Shown one piece after another: positions 1-11,522 of a DNA stretch of 64,000 nucleotides; positions within the stretch are counted from its first letter, which is position 1, and the number at the start of each line of letters is the position of its first letter. Location of the stretch: contig ML677351.1 in NCBI GenBank assembly GCA_007922305.1, positions 11,269,966 to 11,333,965 on the forward strand, written 5' to 3'. A program made the translations under genes and the position numbers. The stretch is from Dermatemys mawii (taxonomy: Eukaryota > Chordata > Testudines > Dermatemydidae). Below the pieces are notes generated by a model. The model had not been told where the DNA came from, did no database searches, and worked only from the letters and a program-made list of their open reading frames with translations.

Positions 1-2289
1 GTCTGATTTAATTAATTAAAAACAAATCAAACTTGGTCTGTGTATAATAGAAACAAAGTAACAAACTTTTTTCTTTGTAATAATAGGAAAGGTAAATATA
101 GATTACCCATTTCAAATTAATTCATTGCACTTTTTATATTTGTGTTTCAGCCATCCTTAGTTCCTCATACATGCACATGGTTTTGATAACTTAGCCTTGA
201 AGAACTATATTTCTTTCATGAATGCAAAAGATCTCATAATTCTTAAGTACCAAGGACAAAAATGTACTCTTAGATGAAAGAAATGACTGAGAAATGACAG
301 AGGTGAAGAGTGTGTTTATTCCTTGAGAAACTTTATTTTTATATCAAGGTCTCTGTTTTGGGCTTTTGTGTTATAGTATCAGTTAATAAGTTGGAATCTG
401 TGTCAACTGATGCTCACTAATTTGTACTAAGACTGTCCTTTCTTCTATGATTTAACTACCAGTATTTTGATCGCAAAGCATCTGTTTGTTATGAGAGAAG
501 AAAACATAACCTTCTGTCAACCTTTAATGTCACTCTGCATTCATTTTGCCTCCTGACAGTACCTTTGATAAGTTTACGTTGGTCTGACTTCTTATATTTT
601 TGATGATGATAATGCTTTTTTGAAAGGCAACCTTGGGTTACCAAAGGTCAACTTTCAGATAAGCATATCCATGACCATTAATATGATATTGGAAAATCCC
701 TGTTGAAAACATAATGTGATAGAATGAATAGATAATATCCATGTCAATGTTGAATGATAGCTATTCAAGACAATTATGTTAAACTCCAGCGTGCCCAAGT
801 AAGCTGCTTTTAGAAAATAGAACACATCCCAAATGGAAATCATTTGGCACTTATTTCTTGGTAGATCAAGAGATACTTTTACTTACGTATTTGTTTACAT
901 GCCAGTTGAAATAGGATAGCTCACATTTCACAAAATCATATTCAGCAAAGCAGGACTAAACTATGCTAGTAGAATTTTGATTTGAAAATGCCTTTAGCAA
1001 ACGGGAATATTTCCATAGATTTATCATCAGTGGTGGAGAAAACTGCAATTTTTATTTCGATTATATTGATTTTATTTATAGCCAAAGTTTCTTATGGGGG
1101 AAAAACTGCTGTGCCATACAGTTCAGTATAGTGGAATTCCATTCATGATAGCCCACCAACTGCAGGGATACACTATTTGACTTTCTAACACATCAAGGAT
1201 TCTAGGGCAACCAGAAGGGTAATGGAGAATTCTGTAGGTAACATCACTCCCTATCTTGGTAATTGGGGCTTCCACGGAAAGGGATATGTATATACCTACT
1301 TCAAATTAGGTATCTAAGGCTCGGGACATCGAATAGCTTATCATGTCAGAGGCAAATGTTTGTGAATGACAAAGTGTTCCTTTTTACCGGAGAATATGTC
1401 GAAAAACTCATTTTAGATCAAAGATCATTTGTCAAACCCAAGTGCGTATTTTTGAATCATAAAATAAAACTAAACAAAACACCCAGAAATGTAATAACAT
1501 GTACAGACTAACAAAGAAACCCACGTTACTGTGTAATACCTCTTTAGGAAAAAGATGGGGGAAAAATATATGGCTCTATAGTTGACAAATAGCAACAGTA
1601 AACGTAACCTCAAATTAAAATTGAGTTTGGGTATCTGTTTAAAAACATTACTCGTTACCTGCATACAATCCTGCATATGCTTACCTGAGCACTTACTTAC
1701 CTTTACTCATTCAGTATCCCACTGGAAACAAACTTGACTTATATATGTACAGGTTTAAGTCTTTGTAGAATTGAGGCTTAAGTGCATAATTATTGGGTAA
1801 AAAGTGTTTATTACAATTATTGAGTTACATTGATTTTAATGACTGTGTACTGTTTTCTTGTTAATACTTGGGTTTTCTGGTTCTATAATGTTTCTATTGG
1901 TTGCCTTAGGTAGGCAAATATAATGAAAAAGAAAAATGCTTTTACTTTCAAAATCAAATCTATTCCTCTTAATGACTGCTATAAATGGAAGTATCACAAA
2001 GATGAAGATTTTAAATAAATCAGGATTACTCATGCAAGCAGATCAACAGAGTGTGGGTATGCAATTAGAAGACTAATTATATTTAAAACAGACCATCTAT
2101 ATGATTAGAGAAGCATCCATCTCCATTCTGTTTTCATGGCCCTAATCCAAAATCCTTTGAAATCAATGGAAGTCAGAAAAACACAATATTTGTAGTAAAA
2201 TCTTATGAAAAGTAAATAGTAACATTTTTGCTTGACTGATACATTTCTTGTAGTGTGTGTATTTTTGTATATATGCACATTCCTAATGG
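1..2289. other. Unassigned AT-rich DNA
   Basis: I see no convincing coding region, RNA gene or recognisable repeat here. Open frames are short (82 codons or fewer), have AT-driven composition and match nothing I know. The base composition is typical of vertebrate intergenic or intronic DNA. Confidence 0.6.
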
Positions 2290-2340
2290 AGTGAGAGTGA
2301 GAGTGAGAGTGTGTGTGTGTGTGTGAGAGAGAGAGAGAAA
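2290..2340. repeat. Compound GAGAGT / GT / GA microsatellite
   Basis: Three GAGAGT-like units run into a GT tract and then a GA tract ending in GAGAGAGAGAGA. The purine/pyrimidine switch is on one strand throughout. It is a simple sequence repeat with no gene attached. Confidence 0.9.
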
Positions 2341-3163
2341 GGGAGAGATACTATAAATACCGCTCTGTTAGGGAGAAGAGAAATTCACTTTTTATTTTTC
2401 AAATATTGAATAGTAGCTATTCAAAGAATATCGAACCTGAATACTTAATGTCCTCTAGATCAGAGAGTTTGCAATCAGCTAGTGTTATGCATCCCATTAA
2501 TGGGGTTTTCAGAGCATAAAATCCAACAGTGGTCTGTGCATGTGTATGCAAATAATAAACAGTTGAAAATAGAGTATATAGTTGAAGGATAGTAAATTCA
2601 CTTTTAAAATATATAGTTTAGCATTCTGAAAATATTCATAGCTTGTTGTTTTTCAGTTCTCTATCAATTATTTTACTCTCCTCTTTCCTGTTCCTGACCC
2701 TAGAAAATAAAATATAATCTGTCCCCATTTTTCTTTTTCCAACTGTTTCAGATCGGGGGGGGGGGGTGTCTCATATTTAGTAGATTTTATGGCTGTTTGT
2801 GGGGACACTTGAAAAATGAAGAGGCTGATTGATATAAGTAGTGTCACCAGCACCCATATTAAACAAGCAAGCAAGTCCCCTACATGATGCACCTACTCTT
2901 CAGCAGTTTTGAAGCAGGAAATCTTAAATTCCTTCAGAAGACAGTGTCTCCTTTCTAGTAGCAGGAAGTGCAGCACTTTAATTAAAAATGTCTTTTTTTT
3001 TAACCTGGCTTTTAAATAAATAGCAGCAAATAACAGAATACTTTACAGTTCACATGTAGATTATTTAAGCCTTGGGTCTATGGAATAGTTATAATCATTA
3101 CACAAAGTGTAAAGAGTCTAACAGGAAAATATTTGAAATCTCGAAGACTTGATTGTCCTATTT
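2341..3163. other. Unassigned DNA with a 12-base G run
   Basis: No supported gene or classified repeat. The only notable item is an uninterrupted run of 12 G at 2755-2766, a length-unstable homopolymer. The last 8 bases (3156-3163, TCCTATTT) form the left target-site copy of the hAT element that follows. Confidence 0.55.
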
Positions 3164-4305
3164 CAGGGGTGGGCAAATTTTTTGGCCCGAGGGCCACATT
3201 GAAGTTAAAGATTGTGTGGAGGGCCAGGTAGGGAAGCCTGACCCCGCCCCTTATCCAACGTCCACCGACTTCCCAGCTGCTGACTGCCCCCCGGGGGACA
3301 CTCGGCCTATCCCCCCCCCCCCCGCTCCTTGTCCCCTGATTGTCCCCTCTGAAGACCCCCCCAACTGCTGCCCCACAACCCCACTCCCCATCTAAGCCCC
3401 CTTGCTTTGTTCCCTGACTGCCCCCTCCCAATATCCCCCCACCCTAACCACCCTAACCACGACCCCTCAGGACCCCACCACCTTACACTCCTCTCCCCCT
3501 CCCGCTGCTTACCTTAATCAGCAGGATGCTTCTTGACCTGGGCCCCCGGCCAGGGAGCGCAGGGCCCCGCGGCTCCCCGCGCTCCACCTGGCCAAGGAGT
3601 GTGGGACCCGCGGCTCCATCCGGCCCCCCGACGGGGAACGTGGGGCCGGGTGACTCCCCGCGCTCCTCCTGGCCCCTGGCCAAGGAGCGCGGGACCCTGC
3701 AGCTCCTGCGCTCCATCCGGCCCCCGGCCAGGGAGTGTGGGGCCGAGCGGCTCCCTGCACTCCTTCCGGCCCCCGGCCAGGGAACATGGGACCCCATGGC
3801 TCCCGCGATCCATCCGGTCCCCAGCCGGGGGGCGCAGGGCCGAGCGGCTCCCGCACTTCTCCCGGCCCTGGGCCAGGGAGCGCAGGGCGGGCCTGGCCCG
3901 GGAGCACGGGACTCCGAGGCTCTCGCGCTCCATCCAGCCCCCGGCCGGGGAGCGCAGGGCCTCGCGTTTCTCCCAGCCCCCGGCCAGGGAATGCTGGGCT
4001 GATCGGCTCCTCATGTTCTACCCAGCCCCGGGCCAGGGAGCGGGGGATGGGCCTGACCCCCCACGACTCCCACGCTCCATCTGGCCCTGGCCGGGGAGAG
4101 TGGGGCTGAGCAGCTCCCCGAGTGTGACCTGGCCCTTAGCCCCTGGCTCTGGTGCGCGGGGCGGGCATGGCCTGGAGCGCGGGCACCCGCGGCAGGCCCG
4201 CCCGGCCCTTGGGGCTGGGAGCGCAGGGCCTCTGGCCCCACGCCCCGGCTCCAGCTCGCAGGCCGGATGAAAATGGCCCCGCGGGCCGTAGTTTGCCCAC
4301 CCCTG
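3164..4305. mobile_element. Non-autonomous hAT element, GC-rich
   Basis: The left end begins CAGGGGTGGGCAAATTTTT. The right end closes TTTGCCCACCCCTG, its inverse, giving terminal inverted repeats of about 14 bp. The flanks are TCCTATTT (3156-3163) and TCCTATTC (4306-4313), matching at 7 of 8 positions, the target duplication length of hAT transposons. There is no transposase. The interior is a C-rich stretch (3240-3480, including a C run near 3311-3323) and then a minisatellite. The large open frames on both strands inside it come from its high GC content and lack of stop codons; none shows protein-like conservation. Its C-rich part resembles that of the element at 44129-44967. Confidence 0.88.
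3536..4240. repeat. GC-rich minisatellite inside the hAT element
   Basis: Imperfect units of roughly 45-60 bp recur, each built around GGCCAGGGAGYGYRGGGC followed by a CGGCTCC and a CTCCATCCGG-type block. About a dozen units can be followed by eye between 3540 and 4240. The units differ from one another by many substitutions, so the array is old or was spread by unequal exchange. It is the most GC-rich stretch of the window. Confidence 0.75.
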
Positions 4306-5497
4306 TCCTATTCCTGTGATTCCGAGGTGCAGCTTGTTTTCTCTGTACTACTGATATGTATGTCATTTATACTAGACCAGGGTTTCTACTAAACCTTTAG
4401 TGAGATTGATTATAATATGTATCAGCATTCACATGATACTTTTATTAGAAAGCTTAAAATAACTTTTATAAAAATTAATTTCTGAAAGATACTAAGATGC
4501 TTTTGCAGGCATTTTTAATGTAGAATCTGCATACTTCAATAAGGGGTTGTCATGAAACATTTTTAAATAGTTAAGAACTATTGCAGGTTTAAAGTTGATT
4601 GTAACAGTGAAACATTTTCATTGAGACTCAGTAATGTAGATTATACTGTATTCTAGAAGGTTTTAAAGTGAAATACCTTTTTATCCAACCAACCCACAAA
4701 GACCACAACATGTTTTTTAATAAGAGAGCCCACTTTTCTGTTTCTGTCCTTGGATACGTCTTTGAGCTGCCTTCAGTCAATACTACTACTTTTTCGGCTT
4801 GCCAATAACACCAGTTGGGTTTGATCTATTCATTTAGCAATAAATAATTTTAGTGTTCTGTGTTCTCACTAAACCCTAATTCTAAGCATGATACTTAACG
4901 GTGTTTTTGAGAGATATACACATGAATATTTTACAATCATTTACTATAACTGAATGTAGTCTTGTTACAAAAATAGTGGAAAAAGAGAAAATTCTGACAT
5001 ATATAAAAGTATACAGATCTAATTATGGAAAGTGACTGTTATCCTTTCACTTAAATTGTGCTGGTGGGATGATCTGAAAGGTACCTTAGATTTTATGATG
5101 ACTATCTTTTTCAGTTTAAAATTAATATAGTTGCTGTTTCCAGTTTAACGGATGCATGGTAGCTCTAACACCAACTTGTCTCTTGTGAATACTGTGGTAT
5201 AGTTTATTAGAAGTGACAGTAAACTGTGAGAAATAAGAACAGTCAGTAAGTGTCATTATCCTGATAAGAAATGGGCTATGGAGTTAGTGCCTCATCTCCT
5301 GGCAGAATTAATCTTCTTCCTGATTTTAAAAATAAACAAATACTCTTGATATATTTGATTTTACAGTTAACAAAACTTTTGTTTTTTGAGCTTTGCCTGC
5401 TGAAATACTACAATAGCTTTAGTAATTTCTTGAACTTACATACTGTAGTCAAAACAGTGACAATTTTGACCTTTTTATTAATAAATTGAATAGTGGT
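4306..5497. other. Unassigned AT-rich DNA
   Basis: Apart from the right target-site copy of the preceding hAT at 4306-4313, I see nothing I can classify in this stretch. Confidence 0.5.
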
Positions 5498-6535
5498 TTG
5501 GAGAACATGTTTATAAAATTTGCAGATGACACTAAGCTGGGAGGGGTTGCAAGTATTTTGAAGGGCAGGATTAGAATTTGAGCAGTCTAGGAAGAACTGA
5601 GGAAATGCTCTAAATTCAAGATGAAATTCAATAAGGGCAAGTGCAAAGGACTACACTTAGGAATAAAAAATCAAATGCACAATGACAACAAAAAATGACA
5701 ACTGATTAGGTGGTAGTACTGCAGAAAAGGATCTGGAGGTTAAAGTGGATTACACATTGAATATGAGTCAACAGTGTGATTCATCTGTGAAAAGGCTCAT
5801 GTTCTAGGGTGTATTAACAGGAATGTTGTATGTAAGACATGGGAGATAATTGTTCCACTCCACTCAGCAGTGGTGAGACCTCAGCAGTGGTGAGTACTCT
5901 GTCCAGTGCTGGGCACCACACTTTAGGAAAGATGTGGACAAATTGGAGTGAGTCCGAGGACAGCAACAAAAATATTGAAACTCTTGAAAATTTGACCTTG
6001 TAGGCATGGGAACTAGAGTTGTGGGGCTGAAGGGGTACCTCAGCACCTCTGGTATACTGGCTGCCAGCCCTATGCACTTAGGTTCCCAGCCTCAGCTCTG
6101 TGGGGGAGGAGGAGTGAATAGGCAGAGGGGGGCTGGCTTTCAGCACCCTTGCTATTAAAAATGTGCCACTGCCTGACCTTTGAGGAAAGGTTTAAAAAAC
6201 AAGTAGGCACCTTAATTTTTAAGAAAAGAAGGCTGAGGAGGGACTGATAGTGTTATTCAAATATGTTAAGAGCTGTAATACAAAGGATGGTGATCAATTG
6301 TTCATGTTCTCTGACTGTAGGACTAAAAGCAATTGACTTAATCTGAGGAAAAGGAGATTTAGGTTATATATTAAGAAAAAACATTCAGTTATAAAGGGTA
6401 GCTCTGGAATAGGCTTTCAAGGGAGATTGTGGAGTTCCTATCATTGGAGATTTCTATGGGATGGACTAGGTATACTTGGTCTTGCCACAACATGGGGGGA
6501 TGAATTAGATGATATTTAATGGTTCTGTCAAGTCA
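5498..6535 (+). mobile_element. CR1 LINE, 5'-truncated 3' end
   Basis: CR1 is a non-LTR retrotransposon that copies itself by target-primed reverse transcription. The remnant starts inside the reverse transcriptase, where ATAAAATTTGCAGATGACAC encodes the catalytic motif as F-A-D-D-T followed by KLGG. It continues through a FNKGKCK-LHLG peptide near 5630-5665, then the thumb/C-terminal region and 3' tail. The tail carries the 'GGACTAGGT...GGTTCTGTCAAG' region, corresponding to the usual CR1 end before its short repeats. Stops and indels are frequent, so it is dead. A 174-bp MITE interrupts it at 6000-6173. The 5' truncation is usual for CR1 copies. Confidence 0.82.
6000..6173. mobile_element. 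hAT-like MITE nested in CR1
   Basis: The CR1 text breaks at TTTGACCTT and resumes at TGACCTTTGAGGAAAGG, so TGACCTT is present on both sides (5993-5999 and 6174-6180). This is a 7-bp exact, possibly 8-bp, target duplication, as hAT elements make. The insert starts with a GGCATGGGAACTAGAG-type end and carries a 'CAGCACC' block twice, once near each end (about 6041 and 6141). It resembles a small reptilian hAT-type MITE family. Terminal repeats are too decayed to pair cleanly. Confidence 0.6.
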
Positions 6536-6764
6536 TACATTATATTTTAACAGAATCATAGAATTGCGATATTTTTTGCTATGATTAAATTATCAGATTA
6601 TTGGAAATGATGATCAGCTGATGGTTCAATATAGGCATGCTTTTAGTATTCTATACTTTTAAAAATATTTTAAAACAAAACACCAAAGCAGCATCACATT
6701 ATAATGTGTGAATATATAGTTTGGCTGATGCCTAAGAAACTAGAGTATTTTCATATGTAATATA

Positions 6765-6990
6765 TTTTGCATTTGTGTAATGCCTTCATCTAAGGACCTG
6801 AATGGGCTTTAAAAGCATTAGTTAATTGATCTTTATAATAATTGTGGGAGGTAAGTATTATAACTTTCTTATAGGGTGGGAGGTTGAGGTAGAGAGAGAG
6901 AGTCCACATAGTAATTCTGTAGCAAAGATGGAACTGGAATTCTAGTTTTGTGGTTTAACCACTAGACTGAATGTCTTCTCTATTCAGTTC
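6765..6990 (-). mobile_element. MIR-type SINE remnant
   Basis: Read on the minus strand the sequence follows the MIR order. On the plus strand it shows GGAGGTAAGTATTATAA, then a 'GAGGTAGAGAGAG' block, then the eroded 'cacatagtaattctgtagcaaagatggaactggaattc' region, and ends TTTAACCACTAGACTG, equivalent to the tRNA-like head. MIR SINEs are tRNA-derived and long inactive in amniotes. Divergence is high. Confidence 0.68.
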
Positions 6991-8565
6991 ATAGTTGCTT
7001 TGACAACACCCTGCAATTTTACTAGGGTGCACAGGATCTCACATTTGAGTTGTTCCTTTCTGTCTCTAGGAAATACTTCATCATGTGAAGTCGTGATTTG
7101 GAGGGAAGAGATTATAAAGCCAGTTTTAATGGGCTAATGAGGGAAACAGTGTTCTCTAGTTTATAAAAAGATCTCCCAATGTACATGTCAATTTTATGAG
7201 ATGAGGCTTAATTTTATTCTGTATATAAGTTTGTAGTGAAAATGCAAGGAAAATGAATGATTTTTTTCTTAACTTATACTCATGGGTTGATAGAGGTGTC
7301 GAACCATTTTTCTTTTCTCTCATTAATTTTCATTTAATTATGCTCCCACTTTCCTATATTCTTCTTCTTTTATGCTGCTTATTAATTTATGTATTGTATT
7401 ATAAAAGCCCCAGTGAGGACTGGAGTTGATTTTGCTAAGTGCTGGAAACCCCATCAGCGCTCCAAAGGGGTGTTGAAGGACTAGAACCCTGACAAAAATA
7501 TAGACAAACTGATAAGTACAAATATAGCATAAGATCAATTTAAACTCTCTTACACTAGTACAATCCCATTCACTTCAATCTATAATTGAAATAAAATTTG
7601 TTCCATATCGTTTTTTGTTTCTCTGTGTGTGTAGTTAGGGCACCTATAGTATAAAATGTTGCATGTATCTATTTTTAAAATGCAATGTATAAAACCCTAG
7701 AGCTTAGTTTTGCAAGTATAACACATTGTCTAGCTATACCTAAAGAAAGACAGAAGACATTTGACTTGGGTTTTATCAGGCCATAACTTTATTAATAAAT
7801 GTCTGGGACTACCTGACAGGTAAAAGTTTACAATGCAGGTAACCCCATGATATTCCATAATTATCCAGTGGCTTTTCCCAGCTTACTCTCTTTTTTTCAT
7901 CCAGGTCCCTCCAGCAAATCCATTGCCAGAACCTTACCATCCACCCTTCTCACAGGAGGGTTAAGGTGGGCTATCAGAATGGGGGGTTGGCTCCTTGCTG
8001 TACCAATCAGTAGTCCCCAACTGCCTCCTTTTTATTCCTTTAATGAACACCTCTTCTTAAGTCCTTTTCCAAGCCATTTATCCAATTATTTTATACCTTT
8101 CCTATGGAGTACCTCCACTGCTCATCTTAAATAATAGCTTACCACCCTTCTTGCCATGTGTGAACAAACCCCTTTCTGAACCCATTGTGGAAGAGGTTAA
8201 AAAAAACCCTCAACTGCACCCATGCCAGTCTGGTGGTAAGGGGAAAAAATCTCTCCCAGCCTCCCTAAAAAAGGGGCAGCTGGCATAAGGCCCATAGCAG
8301 GTCTTGATCAAACAAGACCCATCTACAGGGGGAGAAAGGATGGGTCTTGCTTCAGTGTACTCTGTGTAAAAGAGAGGCTTCAGATGCAGAGCCGCCCCGT
8401 TTAAATCCTGCATTCTGGAACAGCTAAGAAGATAGTTCAGAATAACTGTGCTAGTCAGTTTCTCCCTTGAATACATTACTAATGTATGAACTCTGAGAAC
8501 ATCTTGGGAGAATGATGATATATATTATAAGCCTGGACTTTTGTTTGGACATAACTTACTGGTAT
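6991..8565. other. Unassigned DNA, possibly old repeat at 7770-8480
   Basis: No gene is supported. The part 7770-8480 has a higher C content and short purine/pyrimidine blocks unlike its flanks. That would fit an old LTR or other dispersed repeat, but I see no terminal repeat, primer site or coding similarity that would identify it. Confidence 0.4.
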
Positions 8566-8569
8566 CAGT

Positions 8570-8672
8570 CTTAGAGAAGGTGGGTGAAGTAATATCTTTT
8601 ATTGGACTAACTTGTGTTTGTGAGAGAGACAAGCTTTCGAGCCACACAGAGCTCTTCTTCAGGTCTGCAAAA
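8570..8672 (-). mobile_element. Penelope-like element 3' tail fragment
   Basis: The plus strand shows GAGAAGGTGGGTGAAGTAAT, then TATCTTTTATTGGACTAAC, a run of GAGAGAGACAAGCTTTCGAG, and TCTTCTTCAGGTCTG. Read on the minus strand this is CCTGAAGAAGAGCTC..GGCTCGAAAGCTTG followed by a purine/pyrimidine-rich tail. It is the same layout as the tails of Penelope-like retroelements found elsewhere in this window (47.4 and 60.5 kb). The CTGAAGA-stem-GAAA arrangement resembles a degenerate hammerhead ribozyme core, a motif known in Penelope-like elements. Confidence 0.55.
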
Positions 8673-10665
8673 AATACTCCAAGCATTATAGTTGAATGCA
8701 AGATGGAACATATTGTTTAGCCTTAGTTACCACGAATTACCTCCCTCACTATGTCTCTGTAATATCCTGGAACCAACATAGCTACAACTGTACTGATATC
8801 AGTCTTCCAAGTTTAAAAAGAAGTTTAGTGATAAAATTAAAATGGCATGAATTAATTAAAAAGGAGCCTTCAGAAGCAAAGCACATAGTTTTCAACTGCT
8901 GATCAAAAATACAAATACTCTTAACATTAAGATATCTTTATTCAGGAAGCTAGAAGTCCGGTTTTTTTTCTGTAATGAATAAAGGAAGAAAACTGATCAA
9001 AAAGCCTTTGGAACTAGAACTGCAATTAACTTTTGAATGTGGTGAATAAGATTTCATAGTCAGATGGGTTACATATTTTTTGTTATTGCATTAACAGGAG
9101 TTAATGGGTGCAAATGTCAAATCTATTGGAGATGCATGGCCTATGTTGATGAGATCTATATTAGATCTAACTTATTACTTTGTGATCTGACTTCCACTGC
9201 AGTAGATTACATGGTTTCTCCATCCTCTTTGTCATTTATCCAGATGGCTGCCAATGGATTCTTAACAGTTGGGGCTCCATTGTTTTCCTGGGATTTACCA
9301 CCAATCTCCAGTTTTCCCTTTCTGCTTCACAGAAATATTCATACTTAAAGTTCTATAGTAGAATGCTTACTAAGCTCTTGTAGTGGCTTTTTCTCATTAT
9401 ATTCTTTTTCACCTATATTTTCCTGTAACCTTTTTAAAACAATGTGGACTCAGGGGGAAAAAAGCCTCAGGTCATCAGAGCCTGAGCTGTCCTCTCATGC
9501 TGATTTAAGTGAGAGGAGAATGGGGGTACCTCTTTGAACAGATCCTATGTCAAATGTGCCCTTTAAATCCTCAGACTCAGTGTTCACATGCTCTTGGTGT
9601 TGGCAGAGTGACAGTCAATATAATGAAACCTCCGCCATAGACTCCTGCTCGAGAAACTCGTAATTTTTTCTTCACAGAAGAGGAATAGAACAGGGAGGTT
9701 AAAGTAGAATTTGAAGTACCATACATCTTCCGTCCCACAGCACTAATGAAGTACTAAGGAAGCACAAATTATGCAAAGCTTGAGCATTGTAGGCAGTGTG
9801 TTATAGCAGAGAGATTTCTGACTTGCTAACTTAATGCAACATCAGAGATTTCCAGCCTAGTCTACTGATTTCCAGCCTAGTCTACTAGTTCCTCTTCAGA
9901 TTGACCATTAAATACACACATCATTTTCATCCCAAGAATGAAGAGAATGTGTATTTTTATGGTGTTGGATATTTGCATGATTTGCTGTTATCCACTGAAT
10001 GGCTGATAACATCTTTTAACATTTACTTTAGCTGAATTTTCTGGAACTGACTAGTTCTGGATTGCTGTAAATCCCTTCCTCAGAGAGACAGAAGTAGAGT
10101 GTATGGGAAGGGGGAATTGGAAAGTAGAGAGAACCTCTGAAACTCATTTGATAGTGATTTTTTTCATGATGAAAAGCATCTTTGTGCTGTATATATGTTG
10201 CTGATCTGTTGCAAAAGAGTGAGTTTAAGAGAGAAACTAGATAGACACCTCTGCTAAGAGCAAACTCAATGGAGGCAAGAAAAAAGTGAAATCTCTGTAA
10301 GACACAGGGTTGGATGGAACTTCTGATAGTATGGCCGAAGTTCACACCACTGGCTGAATTCTCCCTATCCCCAGAAGCTGCATCTCCCCTGTACCCACTG
10401 ATGGTTCTTTCCCATATATGAATCTTTTTCCCATAACTACAGTATTTAGTAACACAATAAGATACACTATATCAACATAGGTGGCATCTGGATCACAGAA
10501 TAACAGGTATTTTTCTTCTTTTTGATTGTTTTTACTGATCTGGCTATATCAATTCAGAAGACTTTGATTCAAGAGTGGAGGAGCTATATGTGACTTTCAA
10601 AGAAAATCAGTATTAATTTGGATTTCCCCCTTTGTCCTACACCACGATCCCTTCCTTTAATAACA
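8673..10665. other. Unassigned DNA
   Basis: No gene or classified mobile element is supported. Open frames of up to 105 codons on either strand show no recognisable domain. The one structural feature is a 20-bp perfect tandem duplication at 9847-9886, listed separately. Confidence 0.5.
9847..9886. repeat. Perfect 20-bp tandem duplication
   Basis: GATTTCCAGCCTAGTCTACT occurs twice in direct succession without a mismatch. The lack of divergence suggests a recent local slippage or duplication event. Confidence 0.95.
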
Positions 10666-10667
10666 GT

Positions 10668-10835
10668 ATGACACTTCACATATTTTATATGCATTTTTAT
10701 AAGAAAATCTCAAATTGTTTAAAAACACTAACACATTCCATGATATTATTCATATTTTACAGAGGAGGAAACTGAGATACAGTATGGTAAAGTGATTCAC
10801 CCAAGGTCTCAGTGAGTTAGTTCTGGCTACTGTTC
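10668..10835 (-). mobile_element. MIR-type SINE remnant
   Basis: The diagnostic core reads TTTTACAGAGGAGGAAACTG, then AGATACAGTATGGTAAAGTGA, then TTCACCCAAGGTCTCAGTGAG. This is the reverse complement of the MIR 'ctcagtttcctcatctgtaaaat' core and its upstream tRNA-like part. The left portion (10680-10740) is the eroded 3' region. Confidence 0.7.
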
Positions 10836-11522
10836 ACTGAAATAAGCCAAAGCCCTATCATGTTTGCAGCCAGGCCAAAGGCAAAACAGGAAGCAAAACA
10901 AAAGAAAAAAAATGGCACACAAAATTTTAATTACGTATGTTGCTAAAGGCTGTTAAGGAATAGTTACCAGATAAAGAATAGACTTTATCAAGGTTTTTGA
11001 AACTGACTTTTGTAAATAAAATATATTGGGAAAATATATCACAAACAGAACCATTAACCAAGAATATAAATTGCTTTTTTCTAACTAATGGAAAATAGAT
11101 GTGTTCAGCTTGCAAGGCAAATGCATTAATCAAATTATGTTATAGCTATATTTGTGATTAAAAAGAGAGGTTATGTGAACAGAATAAGTATAGTATATTA
11201 TATTTAGAATGCTTTATTTTCATGCTAAAACTGTACTATAGTTAGGGGTTCTAATCTTTGCATGACCCTTGCTCTCTATACAGGAGGAGAATACAACAAG
11301 GCTTGAGATATACTCAATCTGCCAACCATTAGATATTCTGCTGTTTGGCTGCTACATCTCTTCTGTCTAGCTAATGTATATGGAGCCAGATAAGAGAAAG
11401 TCTGTAAGGTTTATAGTGTTAATCAATATCATATATAATATTTTTATATATGAGACATGTTTTGGTACAACTGTGAATTTGTTTAATATTAAGCTCTTCT
11501 AAAACGTTTTGCTTATGCTCAG
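10836..11522. other. Unassigned AT-rich DNA
   Basis: Nothing classifiable is seen. The last 8 bases, ATGCTCAG (11515-11522), are the proposed left target-site copy of the large hAT transposon that follows. Confidence 0.5.

Noticed and set aside
3483..4366. Long open frames on both strands, up to 245 codons
   Set aside because: They overlap in several frames within a GC-rich minisatellite, where stops are rare. Products are Pro/Gly/Arg-rich low-complexity strings, and the DNA is explained by a hAT element.
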